64,000 bases of DNA from Nelumbo lutea (GCA_022828595.1 JAKGHH010000005.1:27230193-27294192), one strand, 5' to 3'; shown: positions 1-11,854, numbered from the stretch's first letter. Program-made: numbers and translations. Notes: generated from the letters alone by a model not told the origin.

Positions 1-198
1 ACAAGGATAGCCAAGGTGGAGGGAGTACAATTGTCAAACCCTACGAGCGATCCCCTGACTATGTTGGAGAAGAAGAAAAGGACGAGATGCATACGAGTGA
101 CTGGCGACGATGGAAAAATCTACTACACTATTATCGCGGACTACGAGGATGGTGAGTCACCGGCAGCCAAAAAGGCCATCCCAAAGGTATAACTTTGT
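1..198 (+). pseudogene. Unassigned reading frame at window edge, probably retroelement
   Basis: Frame 1 is open from the first base to a stop near 196 and reads into a charged stretch (LEKKKRTRCIRVTGDDGK, then YYTIIADYEDGES). It lies upstream of, and on the same strand as, the gypsy pol region, so it is probably the gag/protease side of that element. I do not recognise a domain. The start lies outside the window. Confidence 0.3.
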
Positions 199-659
199 GT
201 TTAATCACAAGATATGATATGGCTTCTATAAGTGTGATGTGTTATTCTAAATCAATAGAATTAGTGTTTGTTATCATCAAAAGGCTTTGCTGTCAAAACA
301 TCTACCATGTGTAATTGTGCATCTGAAACCATGCTCAAGTTGTGTGTATTGTGCCCACACTAATTTGAAATCATGCACCCTAAATGGGATAATTGTGACA
401 TTTTTCTTTTAATAAAAACGTGCCTACAAACAATGTTTCAACCATAACTATTTCACTGAGACATCTCTATGAAAGGACATCGCGATGATTTCATCGCAAG
501 AGGACACCTTACAAGTTGAACGGACATTGCCAACACCAAAGGTACAACATTAAAAAAAAGGGTGTTAGTACATAGTCATCGGCAAAATTAAAAGATACTA
601 AAATTCACCTACGATAATAGGAAAAAAAAGAAGAGATTGTAGAATATTGTGATGAGATT
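199..659. other. No gene seen; internal spacer of decayed gypsy element
   Basis: AT-rich with stops in all frames. A phrase resembling CCAAAGGTAYAAC occurs near 180 and again near 537. Tat/Ogre-type elements can carry an intron between the gag-protease and RT regions, but no convincing donor/acceptor pair is visible here. Confidence 0.3.
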
Positions 660-1870
660 CAAACACCTCCTAAACATATGAGAGATTCCATGGACATAGT
701 AGAGGAACCCTTTGAAGAAGTCAACATGGCTGCAGAGGGAGCGGAGAAAAGGCCATTGTACATATCGTCCAAATTAGGAGCCGAGGATAGAGAAAAGTTA
801 ATCGCACTATTGAAAGGTAAGAACCTTTCTTTATTGCAAAACGCTAAAGACCATTTAAAAGAGACTATTCCATGTGCACTCTCACAAAAATCCAAGATGT
901 TTTCACTTGGTCATACAACCAGATGCCCAGACTGGACTTGGCCCTCGCCAGACACACCTTGTGTAAGACCCTAAGGTTAAGCCTGTAAAGCAACCCCAAC
1001 GGGTTTTTAAGCTAGAGGTAGCTTTGAAGATCAAAGAAGAAATTGAGCGGCTTCTAAAAGTAGCGTTCATCAAACCCATAGCACACCCTCGGTGGCTAGC
1101 CAATATAGTGATAGTAAAGAAGAAGAACGGGCAACTTAGGTTAGTACCTCAAGCTTAGTTAATTGACCTTAGCACACCACTCAAAGCTAACCCATCCTAA
1201 CCTTATAGTAGGTGTTGTGTTGATTTTAGGGACCTAAATAAAGCCTGCCCCAAGGATGAACTTCTCCTACCAAATATAGAGGTTTTGATAGATTTGATGG
1301 TGGGGAACCAACTCTTCTACTTCCTAGATTCCTATAGTGGGTACAACCAAATCTCCATGGACCCTGCAGATGCACCTCATACAGCCTTTTGAACACCTAT
1401 TGGAAACTTCTATTACAAGATGATGCCCTTCGGCCTGAAGAATGCTGGGGCCACATACTAGAGGGCAATGACGAATGTCTTCCATGATATGCTGCACAAA
1501 GAGATTGAGTGTTATGTCAACGACATAGTGGTTAAGGTAAGGAAGTAGGAAGATCATCCTGGTATGTTAAGAAAGGTGTTTAGTCAGTGCAAAACTTTCA
1601 ATAGAGTGGATCAAGCCAGGATTTGGAGTACAGTCTAGGAAGTTTTTGGGATACAGAGTGGACTAGGCCAGGATTCACCTAGACAAGAGCGAAGTAAAAG
1701 CAGTCCTAGATCTCCCACCACTAACCAATGAGTCCCATTTAAAGACCTTTCTAGGAAAAGTTTCTTACCTTAGAAGGTTCATCCCTGAACTTGCACGCAT
1801 GACCACATCACTAATGAAATTGGTGAAAAAGTCTGTGGAGTTCAAATGGACAGAAGAGCATCAGAAAGCT
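660..1870 (+). pseudogene. Tat-type Ty3/gypsy pol: linker and reverse transcriptase (broken)
   Basis: The linker that precedes RT in plant gypsy elements is readable at 678-900 (RPLYISSKLGAEDREKLIALL). RT follows: PRWLANIVIVKKKNGQL near 1090-1135, CCVDFRDLNKACPKDE near 1211-1258, then SGYNQISMDPADA, GNFYYKMMPFGLKNAGATY and EIECYVNDIVVK near 1500-1535. RT copies element RNA into DNA in cytoplasmic particles. The copy is dead. There are several in-frame stops, the catalytic YVDD box reads YVND, and about 70 bp with stops separates KKKNGQL from the CVDF box. After 1560 the frame degenerates until the RNase H region. Family assignment is firm; Tat lineage rests on the second RNase H downstream. 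Confidence 0.9.
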
Positions 1871-1879
1871 TTTGAGTAG

Positions 1880-2752
1880 TTGAAAAGTACCTTATCTAAA
1901 TCCCTAACCATGTCACCACCCAAAAATGGCCGTGAGTTTAAGGTATACATCACATCAAACTCAGAAGCAATAGGGTGCCTACTGATGCAAGAAGATGATG
2001 AAGGAGTCGAGTGCCCAATATATTATGCCAGTAGGACTCTAAAGTTGGCTGAAAAAAATTATTCCCACATGGAACAACAATGCTTGGCGCTAGTGTTTGC
2101 CGTGCAGAAGTTCAGGCATTATATCTTGGGTCAGAAGGTCAGGTTAACCATATGCAATGATCCAATAAGGTTCTTCATGGATAGACTCCCTCTTTCTAGG
2201 AGATTAGTCAAGTGGATGAAGCAGCTAAACAAATATACAATCGAGTACACTCAACCACGGGCCATTAAGTGTCAAGCGGAAGCGGACCTCTTAGCCGCCT
2301 TCCCCACCAACAATAACTTTCCTATATCAGAAGAAGTTCTGAGGGAACTCTCCATGATCGTAGTAGTTGAAGAAGGTGAATGGACCCTAACTTTTGATGG
2401 AAGCAACATTAGCACTTCAATCGATGTTGGAGTAATACTAACATCACCTACAGGTAACACCTCTGCCTACTCATTCAAACTACAGTTCCCCTGCTCCTAT
2501 AACATAGCCAAATACAAAGCCCTGGTCCTAGGGTTGACTATAGCGAGAGGTTCCGAAGCTAAGAAAGTCAAAGTGACAAGAGACTCTAAATTGGTGATAG
2601 GTCAGCTGGATGGAAGATCCACTGTTAAAGAACTGACGATCCTATTGTATAGAACCTTGATACCGAGACTAACCCGTGACCTAGAAGTGACATTTGAACA
2701 CCAAAACAGAGCCAAAAATAGATTCGCCGATGCGCTAGCGACCCTGGGATAA
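1880..2752 (+). pseudogene. gypsy pol: RNase H plus second (Tat-type) RNase H
   Basis: The longest intact stretch of the element (290 codons). Residues about 15-135 are the RT-linked RNase H, with GCLLMQEDDEG, YYASRTLKLAEKNYS, then VFAVQKFRHYILG. Residues about 165-290 form a second RNase H-like domain beginning WTLTFDGSNISTSIDVGV and continuing YKALVLGLTIARGSEAKKVK. It ends with NRFADALATLG, the usual junction to integrase. A tandem second RNase H of the archaeal/plant type is known as the hallmark of the Tat lineage (Ogre, Retand, TatIV). The region follows broken RT and precedes broken integrase, so it is a relic without independent function. Confidence 0.9.
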
Positions 2753-2926
2753 AAAATTCAACCCAGCCCAAACCCAATCGACATCACCATTCAAACCCTT
2801 TGTGAACCATCCACCAACAGATTGGGGCACTGGGTACAAAAAGAGGACGAGATCGCAACAGACGATTGGAGGTATAATATAATGCAAAAGCTGAATAACC
2901 CAAGGATGGCAACGTAGGATAGCAAG

Positions 2927-4455
2927 GTGATTCTAAAATTTCAATTGGTGAATGGGGTTCTATACCATCGACTGGCAGATTGGGTTAGAACGAGGTGTTT
3001 GGGGTTGAAGGAGCCAGATATAGTCTTGAGCGAGACCCATGTGGCACATTGTGAGGACATAACCAACACGTTATATAGAAGATTACAAAGGCTGGGATAC
3101 TACTGGCCTATGATGAAGACAGACGCGACCAAGATACAGAATGATTGTGAGAGGTGCACCTCGGAAGTAGATGGGAGAGAATGCCTCGCAGTGGGAGAGG
3201 TAGACTGGAGGAGCATGTGCGTTAATTACCTAGAGGACAACACATTACCACTAGACCCAGTGATGAGGAGAAAACTTTTATCAAAAGTTAAGAGGTTCTA
3301 CCTTCAAGAGGGGATACTATATTGGAAGTCTCACATTGGAAAGCCCTTGCAGTGTCTGGCTAGTGAAGAAATTGATGAAGCACTAGAAGATGCCCATAGC
3401 TCCAAACCCACCCACACCAAGGACAGATAACCTTATATAATCACATCCTGCATTTGGGTTTTTACTGGCCCACTATGGCAGAGGACACTCAAAAACATGT
3501 GTGTAGATGTCACAAGTGCCAGATCCACGTTGAAAGAATACACCGACCTACTAATGACCTTCATCCCGTTATCACCCCTTGGCCTTTTCACACCTAGAGA
3601 ATAGACCTAATTGGTAAAATCCACCCACCTTCCCGGGGATACTATTTCATCATAGTTGCCACTGACTATTTCACCAAGTGGGCAGAAGTTGTACCCTTAT
3701 GAACGATCTACGCAAAAAACATAACAAACTTCCTCAGACAGCATATAGTTCACCAGTTTGGAGTTCCAATGAGGATCTTGACGGACAATGGCTTGTCCAT
3801 CAAAAATCAAGAAGTCCAAGACCTTTTAGGCAGCATGGGGCGAGACTAGGTACATCAACGATGTACTACCCACAAGGGAACGAGCAAGCAGAAGCCATAA
3901 ACAAAACTTTACTAAGGATGTTGGGCAAGACAATGGCTGACAATCAAAAGGATTGGTCAAAAAAGTTATTGAAAACCCTTTGGGCTTATCGCACCACAAT
4001 CAAGAAAAGTATGTAGGCAACACCCTATTCTCTAGTATATATGGTCAAGAAGCAGTGCTATCGATAGAGATACAGACAGTCTCTGCTTGCGTAGCCTTTG
4101 TGATGGGGAAGAAATTCAAAATAGAGGACATGGACCAGCTACTCAGCGAAAAGCTAGTGTATCGATGAGGAAAGGGAAAAGGTGTTACAAAAAAAAAATC
4201 AAGTATAAACAAGGCCTACCTGCGAACTTTAACAAACTAATAAAGCCTAGAAAATTCAAAGAAGGGGACAAAGTCCTCAAAATGTCACTCCATGTCAAAC
4301 AAGGCAAATCCACTAGAAAGTTTGCTCCTACCTGGGACGGACCGTACATGATCAAAGAAGCCCATCCATCTGGCTACTATGTGTTAAAAACTGCAGACAC
4401 CGGGGAAGAGGATGAAATGGTGAATGGAAACTGGTTGAAGCCTTACTTTGAGTGA
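2927..4455 (+). pseudogene. gypsy integrase, frameshifted, with duplicated N-terminal module
   Basis: Integrase inserts element cDNA into chromosomes. A first zinc-binding-like module at 2930-3160 (NGVLYHRLADWV, then LYRRLQRLGYYWPMMKTDA and CERC) is followed by a second at 3190-3530 (EVDWRSMCVNYLEDNTLP, EGILYWKSHIGKPLQCL, FYWPTM, then CRCHKCQIHVERIHRP). The catalytic core is at 3580-4010, with acidic residues in VATDYFTKWAE, RILTDNG and the EQAEAINKTLL region. The C-terminal GPY-type domain is at 4280-4455 (TWDGPYMIKEA, GYYVLKTADTGEE, NWLKPYFE), with no chromodomain. The reading crosses at least three frames and contains stops, so it is inactive. Confidence 0.88.
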
Positions 4456-4804
4456 AAAGAAATTGTACGAAATATGTTATCATTGTTCTATGTATTTGCT
4501 CTAAAGACGAATGTATCGAATGTATTACCTACTTCTTCTTGAATGTTTTGCAAGTTCTTATGTATCTATCATACTCTTCCTAAAAATAAAGAGTGATGGA
4601 ATTCTGATACATGTGCCAATAGTTCGTATTGTGTAATGAAGTATCTTTTACAATAAAGTTCCGAGGCTTTGTGATAAAGTCTTAATATATCCATGTATTC
4701 TGAAAATACAATAAAGTTATCTCTTTGTCAATGCATGCTTTGTACAATACAATCTGTGTACTAACCCTTGGGTATATCTCTTGTATATGTATACATATAT
4801 GTAC
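4456..4804 (+). other. Untranslated 3' region of the gypsy element
   Basis: AT-rich, no open frame. The phrase AATAAAGTT recurs three times (about 4585-4720) beside GATAAAGTC. It links integrase to the tandem array. Confidence 0.4.
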
Positions 4805-5480
4805 TCTTATTCCCTAGAAACCCTAGGAAAGCCATAGAAACCCTAGGTGCGCTCTTATTCCCTAGAAACCCCAGGTGCACTCTTATCTCCTGGAAACCCT
4901 AGGATTGCACTCATATTCCCTAGCAACCCCAAGAAGGCCCTAGTAACCTCAAGCACGCTCTCATATTCCTTGGGAACCCTAGGAAGAACCTGGAAACCCC
5001 AAGTGCACTCTCATATTCCATGGCAACCCCAGGTGCGCTCACATATTCCCTGACAACCCCATGCGCACTCTCATATTACTTGGCAACCCTAGGAAGGCCT
5101 TCGCAACCCCAAGCGCGCTCTCATATTCCCTAGCAACCCCATGAAGGCAGTGGCAACCGTAGGCACTCTCTCATATTCCCTAGCAATCCCAGGAAGGCCT
5201 TGACAACCCCATGCACGCTCACATATTCCCTAGTATCCCCAAGCGAGCTCACATATTCCCTAGCAACCCCAAGAAGGCCCTGGAAACTACAAGAGCGCTC
5301 ATATCACTTGGCAACCCTAGGCTTGCATTCAAATCCCCTGGCAACCCCAGGCTTGAACTCGAGTTCCCTAGCAACCCTAGGAAGGCCCTGGCAGCCCTAG
5401 GCGCACTCATGTTCCATGGCAACCCCAAGCATAGTCACACCCCCAGGCAACCATTGGGGGCTCCGGCAACATCAGGTATG
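4805..5480 (+). repeat. Tandem array of 29-bp and 50-bp units in retroelement 3' region
   Basis: About 17 diverged copies of a unit like CTCATATTCCCTAGCAACCC. Anchor spacing alternates between about 29 bp and about 50 bp; the longer unit has an extra segment like AAGAAGGCCCTGGAAACCC. Units are diverged, so the array is not recent. Hypervariable tandem repeats in the 3' untranslated region are documented for Ogre/Tat-type plant elements and have been proposed as seeds of satellite DNA. The short open frames across the array are consequences of the repeat, not genes. Confidence 0.85.
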
Positions 5481-5504
5481 TTTCTTGTCTAATTTACAAA
5501 CATG

Positions 5505-6800
5505 GATGCCATGTTGAGCCTATGAATGCGATGGCCATAAACAGAACGAACTCGGTACTCACTCCAACCACAGATAGACACCTTCCGCAAGGGGTTTCAG
5601 GAAGTCCCCTCATGTGGCAACCATAAGTCATCACAAAGGAAGCAAAGGCATAAAGTCCAAAAATTGAACCCTTGAAGCAATCTGCCCGCCCTAGTGTGGT
5701 TGCATTGAAACTCTAACTTATGCAGCTATTTACACTATGACTAAACCTTAATTGTATTGCCCAAGGAGGGCCTTGACTCCTCAGGGCATGGCAACCCTTG
5801 GCCCTTGCATAGCTAACACCACTTGGCCGAGAGCGACACTCCCCACGACTTATCGCAAAAGAAACAAGGGGATAAAGTCCGAAACCGACTCTTGTAGCTA
5901 ACCGCCTTCCTTGGTATGGTTGCAATGTTGTTCTAAATTACGCTACTCGCCTATGCTTCGACTGCACCCCAATCACATCACACACAGGAGGTCTCGCCTT
6001 CTAGAGGCGTGGCAGCCCTTGACCCTCAAGTGGGTAACAAAACCACATTTCCCTGTGAAGTAATTCAACTTTCCTTTCTATGAACACGTTAATTATCTAC
6101 TTATTTACAAAATAACCCCTTCAAACCTAATGGTATCTCAGATATTGGACTAACACTGTTCATTTTTCTCTAACAATCTACGATAAAGTTTGCTATGCCT
6201 ATGCCAATGCTTGATTGTGATAAAGTCTAAACAGGTGCCCGACGCTAAAATACTTGAATTCTATCTTTTCCGATGCTACCTAAACAACGTTCAACACTTG
6301 CACAGATGTTAGTTATCTAATCATTGACATAATGTTGTTCGAGGCAACTTCTTCACTTAACGACACTGTAAAGATTGGGAACAACAATTTGTTCACCTTT
6401 TACAATCTGTGATAAGGTCATCCTAGCACTTATTGGCGATATAGTTTATGAAGCACCCGATGATTCGCATTTCAATATCATTTCGATGCATCAACCAACA
6501 AAAGTCAAGATGGTTCTCAGTGATTAAAAACTTTCCTCTTCAAACAAGCGATTAAGAGTTATACATGGAATGACTGTGTCTCAAAACGCCTTCCGGTATG
6601 GAGTACCACTCTGGACTCGAAACTGCCTAGCATACGACGAAGTTATATTAAACAATTACTAGAAGTATTTTGTACAAACGGGAAACGCTTAAAACACAAA
6701 GAAAAGTTTTCAAAATGGTTGGCTCCGATATACGCTAGAGATTGATAATACTGGACAGAGGCCAACGGCCAGCGGACGTTGTGATAAAGGCATCTTAGCA
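5505..6800 (+). repeat. Diverged repeats of about 200 bp, retroelement 3' region
   Basis: Related blocks carry GGCATAAAGTCC / GGATAAAGTCC / TGATAAAGTC / GATAAGGTC / GATAAAGGC near 5647, 5873, 6216, 6411 and 6782. The first two blocks also share a following phrase ending TGGTTGCAWTG. Spacing is roughly 200-370 bp. No gene is visible. Confidence 0.5.
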
Positions 6801-6929
6801 TAAAATAATCAAAGTAATGAAAACAACAACATAAGGCAAAAATTCACATTCTATTCAGTTCTTGTTCAAAAACTAATCTACAAGAGTCAATAGCTATAAG
6901 TATTTGTACATTGGCCCAATCTTTCCTTA

Positions 6930-8571
6930 TAGCAACAATATTTTCTAAGGCCTTGCCGCACTCTTCGAAGTTGTCCAGATCTTCCAGCTCCGCTTCGTAC
7001 TCGGCTATGATCTTTCAATGCCGCCCACACTCGTCCATAAGAGCCTCAACTTCTCAGTGGCCTTTGCAAGATTAGCCTTGACTACCTTTCGGCGGAGGCG
7101 CACGTCTTTCAACGAACGACCAAAGATGGATTACGACACCTTAAGACCAGCCTTCCAAAATGCATGAGCCAACATAACACCCGTTTCTCGATCTGACCCA
7201 TCCAGAAGCCAATAGCAGAAAAAGACCTACAAGCCTCTAGCCATCGAGCAAAGTCCGACCACGAGAGCTCATCAATTGAACGATTCATTATGTGGTCCAT
7301 CATGGTCACAATTGTATTTAGAGTCGGCCCTACGATCACGGGATGGAAATTTGTAGAGGGTAACCATCCAGCCCGAATAACAATTCAAGCAAACTCCGCC
7401 ACCGAGCGGGAGACAGAGTACTTGTCATTCCTGTAATGACCTTGGATTTGGACAGGGTCTACGGCTTCATAGCCCAAGGGGGTGATTTCATTTTTGTCGC
7501 AGTACTCCCCGAGCTCCTGCAGGATCAGCGCAAGCTCCTCCTCATACAATAACCCTTCAGTCGGCGACACTACCCTTGATCCTACGCCTTCATCTTCAGG
7601 CTGGACCTCTGGGTCTGTTGGAGTCCTGACTCCTTCGATGGGGATCTCTAACTTCCTCCTCGGCCTGGATTTCTGGGTCGACGGGGGCCTTGGTCTCAAC
7701 AGTGGCAGAAGGAGCGGAGGCCTCTTCGTGATGAACCCCTAGCTCTGGCTCTACTCTCATAGGGCCTTCCTTTTCCTGCGCCACAGCGTCTGGAGCGAAA
7801 CCACCAACGCTAGCAGTTTCAGCAACCTCATGGACCTGAGTGGGGGCTACGACGGTTGTACCGCTTATGGCAGTTACCCTGTGACTAGCAGAACTGGATC
7901 AGATGGGTTCACTTCACAAGGCCATAGTCAAGGAGTTCCAAGAACAAGAAACGGGAGGTGACGTACCGAAAGCAGCAAGGTGACACTGGGTATCTACACC
8001 ATGCACCATTATGTCCCTTCTACCATGAGACTCGAACCAATATTCCAACCATTACTCCAATGGAATCTTCCCCCGAGCAGTGGACTGGAATGGACTTGAT
8101 GTGCTGGAGATGTTGAGTAGACAAGCAGCCCCCAACGGGCAATGCCAATGATGCAGCCACATCCTCGGCGGTGACCGTGAATTCACCGAATGCACCCATG
8201 AAGGTGTGGGTATGGAAAGACCAGTGCTCCTGAAGATGCCTAACATATTTAACCCCTTGCCTACCCGGGAGGTTCATATAGCAGTCCACAAACCTGAGAA
8301 TCCCAAAATCTTGCAATATCTGGCAATATATAAGGCTTCGAAGATATACTACGTCCACGCAGTATAGCTGTTAGGAGATTTTGAGTTATCGGTCCGAGGT
8401 TACTAACACTTGTACGACGTTGACCAATTTGGCTGGGGGCCAAAAACCCCTTCCGCCATCGGCCGCCATGGCCGTTTCCCTCTTCGATAGCAGTTCAGCT
8501 ATATCTACTTGCCTGATGGAGTCGACAAAAGGGCACTTTGCTTTCTTTTGGTGATGAACCATGATAAGCAT
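6930..8571 (-). pseudogene. Antisense ORF of Tat element with plant mobile domain
   Basis: Read on the minus strand, 8571-8020 gives VDSIRQVDIAELLSKRE, then ARFWDSQVCGLLYEPPG and, in a shifted frame, the core YVRHLQEHWSFHTHTFMG, GAFGEFTVTAEDVAASLAL and PVGG. This matches the plant mobile domain (aminotransferase-like/transposase-derived). A proline- and acid-rich linker (7784-7385) follows, then SDFARWLEACRSFSAIGFWM (7339-7109) and a helical tail reading EAELEDLDNFEECGKALENI (about 7050-6940). Extra antisense ORFs between pol and the 3' LTR, some with this domain, are described for Tat/Ogre elements. Their role is unknown. This copy has frameshifts and stops. The minus orientation and position between integrase and LTR make capture by the element, not a host gene, the best reading. 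Confidence 0.75.
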
Positions 8572-8819
8572 TTAACGGGTACGACAGAAAACAAGAAGGG
8601 AAACAGAGAGAAGCTGCAGGGCAAGCGAAAGGCCACAGATAGTAAAACAAAGATGATAGCAAGAAGATAAAGTTGAGGTCTGAAAGAGATATGCCCTCAC
8701 ATACCTGGAATGACAAACGGTGTCGAAGAAGACAAACAAGTGCGAGTACGAAACCCTAGCCCACGTTTGACGATTAAGCAATCCAAAGAATTTAACAAAA
8801 CGAAGCATTAATTTAAAAG

Positions 8820-10345
8820 AAGGGCCACATCATCAACCACCACTTTAAATTTCAGATATCGCAATCATGCCATACACGTAGAGTGCAATTATAACCGTGA
8901 GACAGTTAAGAAAACGCTAATGATTTCTACCGCATCACCATCACTTAATGTCCTCTTCAACTTCCATAGGTCATTGAATATGATACCCCCATTGAATCTT
9001 GCACCATCAACTAACATTATCCACCCAGCACAGGCTTCACCCTAACACATAGGGGGGTTTCGCGCCCACACTAGTACAACGTTAGTGTCTTTTACTAATT
9101 TCCTTCCAGTCAATGATCAAGGGGGCTGAAACTCAAAGCCGACGCAAAATTGTTCACCAACAAGAAGGAAATCACCAAAAGATAAGGGGGCTAGACCACA
9201 GAAGAGGCAAAACTCAATCGAAGCAACAATTTACTTTTGCTCAAAGCCACTAACGTGCGAGGACACATGTTCACTTGGCCCAACCATTCAACAGGTAGGG
9301 GGGCGTAACAAAATCCCAATTCAACTCTCCTCCAATCACACAAAAGCACAAAATATAGCAGATTCCCAGACCCAATACACAATCATTTATTGGCCCATCG
9401 CAAAACTTCAAAGAAAATGAGAAGGAAAAGTGATTATCGATAAGTTTCCACTTATCGATAAGCAAGGAGCTAATGTAGGCATAGTGCTCGCTTAGTCCTT
9501 CGGAGCACAAAAAACACTAAACGAATACCATATAGATGCTTGTGATTGGCCTGTAGTTCATCGATCACCTACGACGAACTTATAATATATCGCACACTCA
9601 CAATGAACATACGGATCACCGCATGATTGCAATGAATTTGTGCTTGGTACGAGCCTAAAACAAGTTTTAGTTAAACCTGTGATGAATGTTATACATGTGT
9701 AATCATGCGATGAACCTTGGTTACGCGCGACCCTGCGATAAACCTCAGATACATGCAGTTCTGCGACAAACCCTAGAGAAACACGGTCTTACGATAAACC
9801 CTGAATAGTTGTGGAACCGCGGTTCACCAAAACTAGGCCCAAATACCAGTTGCACATGTAATTTCAAGTTACATTCGTGATCGGGTGCCACGTAGGTTTA
9901 GTAAAAGGCTACCCACTAAGTAATGACGTCACTAATGCCACATCGGTTAAATGAGATGCAAAAGGTGATAATACACATGGATTATGAGGATCCTCGGGTA
10001 AAAGGAAAGTCAACTTTCGAGAGATCCCATAAGAACACATGGCAAAACCCTAGCAATGCTCCTTAATGGTCGATAGAAAATCTAATATTCACTTTCCTAG
10101 TAGAAAACAAACACTTTTAGCTCCTTCCTTTCGAGATCTTAGGATCCTTCCCTATAAATAGGGATCCCCTCATAATGAAATTCATTCATTCAACCATTGA
10201 TTAACCCCATCATCGGATTCTTTGCTCAAGCCATCTCATCACTCGCTCTACCCTAACCCTTCGGTTGATTCCCTCCCGGTCTTCCTCTGTCCTTCAAGGA
10301 AACCATCCCCCTAGCCTAACCACCTCCTACTTATAGCAACCAAAC
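8820..10345 (+). mobile_element. Probable 3' LTR and flank of Tat-type gypsy element
   Basis: No ORF. GGGGGCT-type purine tracts occur at about 9051, 9120, 9185 and 9298; such tracts prime plus-strand synthesis just before a 3' LTR. A TATA box lies at 10153 with a pyrimidine-rich downstream region. Without the 5' copy the LTR ends cannot be fixed, so the limits are approximate. Confidence 0.5.
10153..10160 (+). promoter_or_regulatory. TATA box of LTR
   Basis: TATAAATA inside CCCTATAAATAGGGATCCC, followed by CT-rich sequence typical of the R/U5 part of an LTR. It probably drove the gypsy transcript. Confidence 0.6.
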
Positions 10346-10359
10346 TACTTTACCCTATG

Positions 10360-11060
10360 CCCAAGGAAGAAATAGTAAGGAATTTTATCAAGACTTTGAA
10401 AGATCCATACCATACTTTTCTAATTGCATAATCACTTAAAGACTTCAATGAAGTAGTGTCACAATTGAAGAATCTATTAGACATGATTGGATTAACTTGT
10501 TGATGATTGGAGTAGAAACATCTACCCTTGGACTAAAGAAGTTTGTGCTTAAATACTAAGGAAAAGTGAAGTGCAATCCATTTCCAATCACCTAGCTAGT
10601 TTAATAACCACAACTTCATCTAATACATTTCCTAGGATACCTACTTCTATGCAACAATAGTCATACCAATAGTAGTAGACCTCTAATGTACAACAAATTT
10701 CCTAAAGGTAAAGAAAGAAATTTACCCCTCTACCTAGTTCATACTCCCTGTTGTTGCTTGCCTTGTTTAAAAATGGATATCTATATTTACCCAACATAAA
10801 AACCCTGTCGGAGTATAAACTAAAACACTATGATGAAAATGCCTATGCCTATTGTGGTTATCATCGGAACCTAGGACAAACCACTGACAATAGCCATCAA
10901 CTCAAGATTGTTGTTTAGAAGTTGATTGATTAGGACCTTATTACATTCCAAGAGCCTCAAGAACCATCTTTTAAATAGGACAACAATTACGATTGTTAAG
11001 GAAACCCTTAGAGTGTGACATTAAGGAGTCATTAGATGGTCATGCATGGGGAACCAATGT
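10360..11060 (+). pseudogene. gypsy gag remnant (second element)
   Basis: The start reads MPKEEIVRNFIKTLKDPYH, a gag C-terminal helix motif. Further on, PLPSSYSLLLPCLFKNGYL and a knuckle-like AYCGYHRNLGQTTDNSHQLK are followed by LIDXDLITFQEPQEP. This order (spacer, C-X2-H, GH, LK, then LID) is the gag end of plant Tat-type gypsy elements. Many stops; it starts almost directly after the LTR-like segment, so it may be a different insertion. Confidence 0.6.
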
Positions 11061-11854
11061 AGTTGTCTCCTCCACAGCTATGAATGCCTATTTATCAATT
11101 TTTTATGCCAACTTCAATATCGAACCACCTACATGGATTTGAATGTAGTCCTTGAGTTAGGGATTAATGCTCTCTAATCTAACTCTTACCATTGAGAGTG
11201 CCTTTTTTGTAGTTTGCTATCCACTTTTTCATGTCATTCCAAGACATTTCAAACAACATATAAGCTTGATCCCTTTCAATTTGGTACATAGAGTAGTTTG
11301 TCTCATGCATGGGTCTAGCCCCTTCCATCAATAAAATATTATTTTTCTCCATTCCTTTCCCTCTTGATGAAGATGCTTACTTATAAAATAGCAATTAGCT
11401 TATTCAAGTCCAGCTACCCTTAAAAGAAAGCTGAATTTGTTGCCCTCTTAAAATAGCCACATTCAACTAAGAACTCAGTGAAAGTCCTAAGGGGATGCCT
11501 TTATAAAATGTTAGTTGTTGATCAAGGACTCTATAATCAAAAATCCTTTTCAAGAAGAGATGTTTCTTTTAACCACCCTAAATAAAGAATCCACCCTTAG
11601 GACTAAATAACCACCCTTGACCCCTAACCCTTAAAAAATTCACCCTTAGGGGTGTTTTATAGCGTAGATGAGAAATTGGGTAGAAAACACACCACACCCC
11701 AACAGGGTAGTTGTTCTGCAATGTGGACAAAAATGTGTGGACCAATCCAAACCACACATCTATGAGCGTTCTACAAGGTGTGGTGCATTTCAATCCACAC
11801 ATTGTGTTTGATTCCATGCATCTCAACAACAACATTTAAGATAACCTACGCCAT
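11061..11854. other. No gene seen; possible arm of a fold-back element
   Basis: Degenerate gag/protease-like sequence to about 11300, then non-coding. GTGTGGACCAATCCA (near 11734) recurs as GTGTGGACCAATCCA near 12478, on the far side of the AT-rich island, together with several CCACAC/GTGTGG words in both orientations. This suggests a decayed MITE around the island; ends were not resolved. Confidence 0.3.

Noticed and set aside
660..4455. Integrated plant pararetrovirus (caulimovirus) instead of gypsy
   Set aside because: A second RNase H, integrase with HHCC and catalytic acidic residues, and a GPY-type tail are retrotransposon features absent from pararetroviruses.
4805..5480. CRISPR-like array
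   Set aside because: Units are directly tandem, diverged and without unique spacers, inside a plant retroelement.
4847..5492. Pro/Leu/Asn-rich frames over the tandem array
   Set aside because: Frames follow from repeat periodicity; the array is in a retroelement untranslated region.
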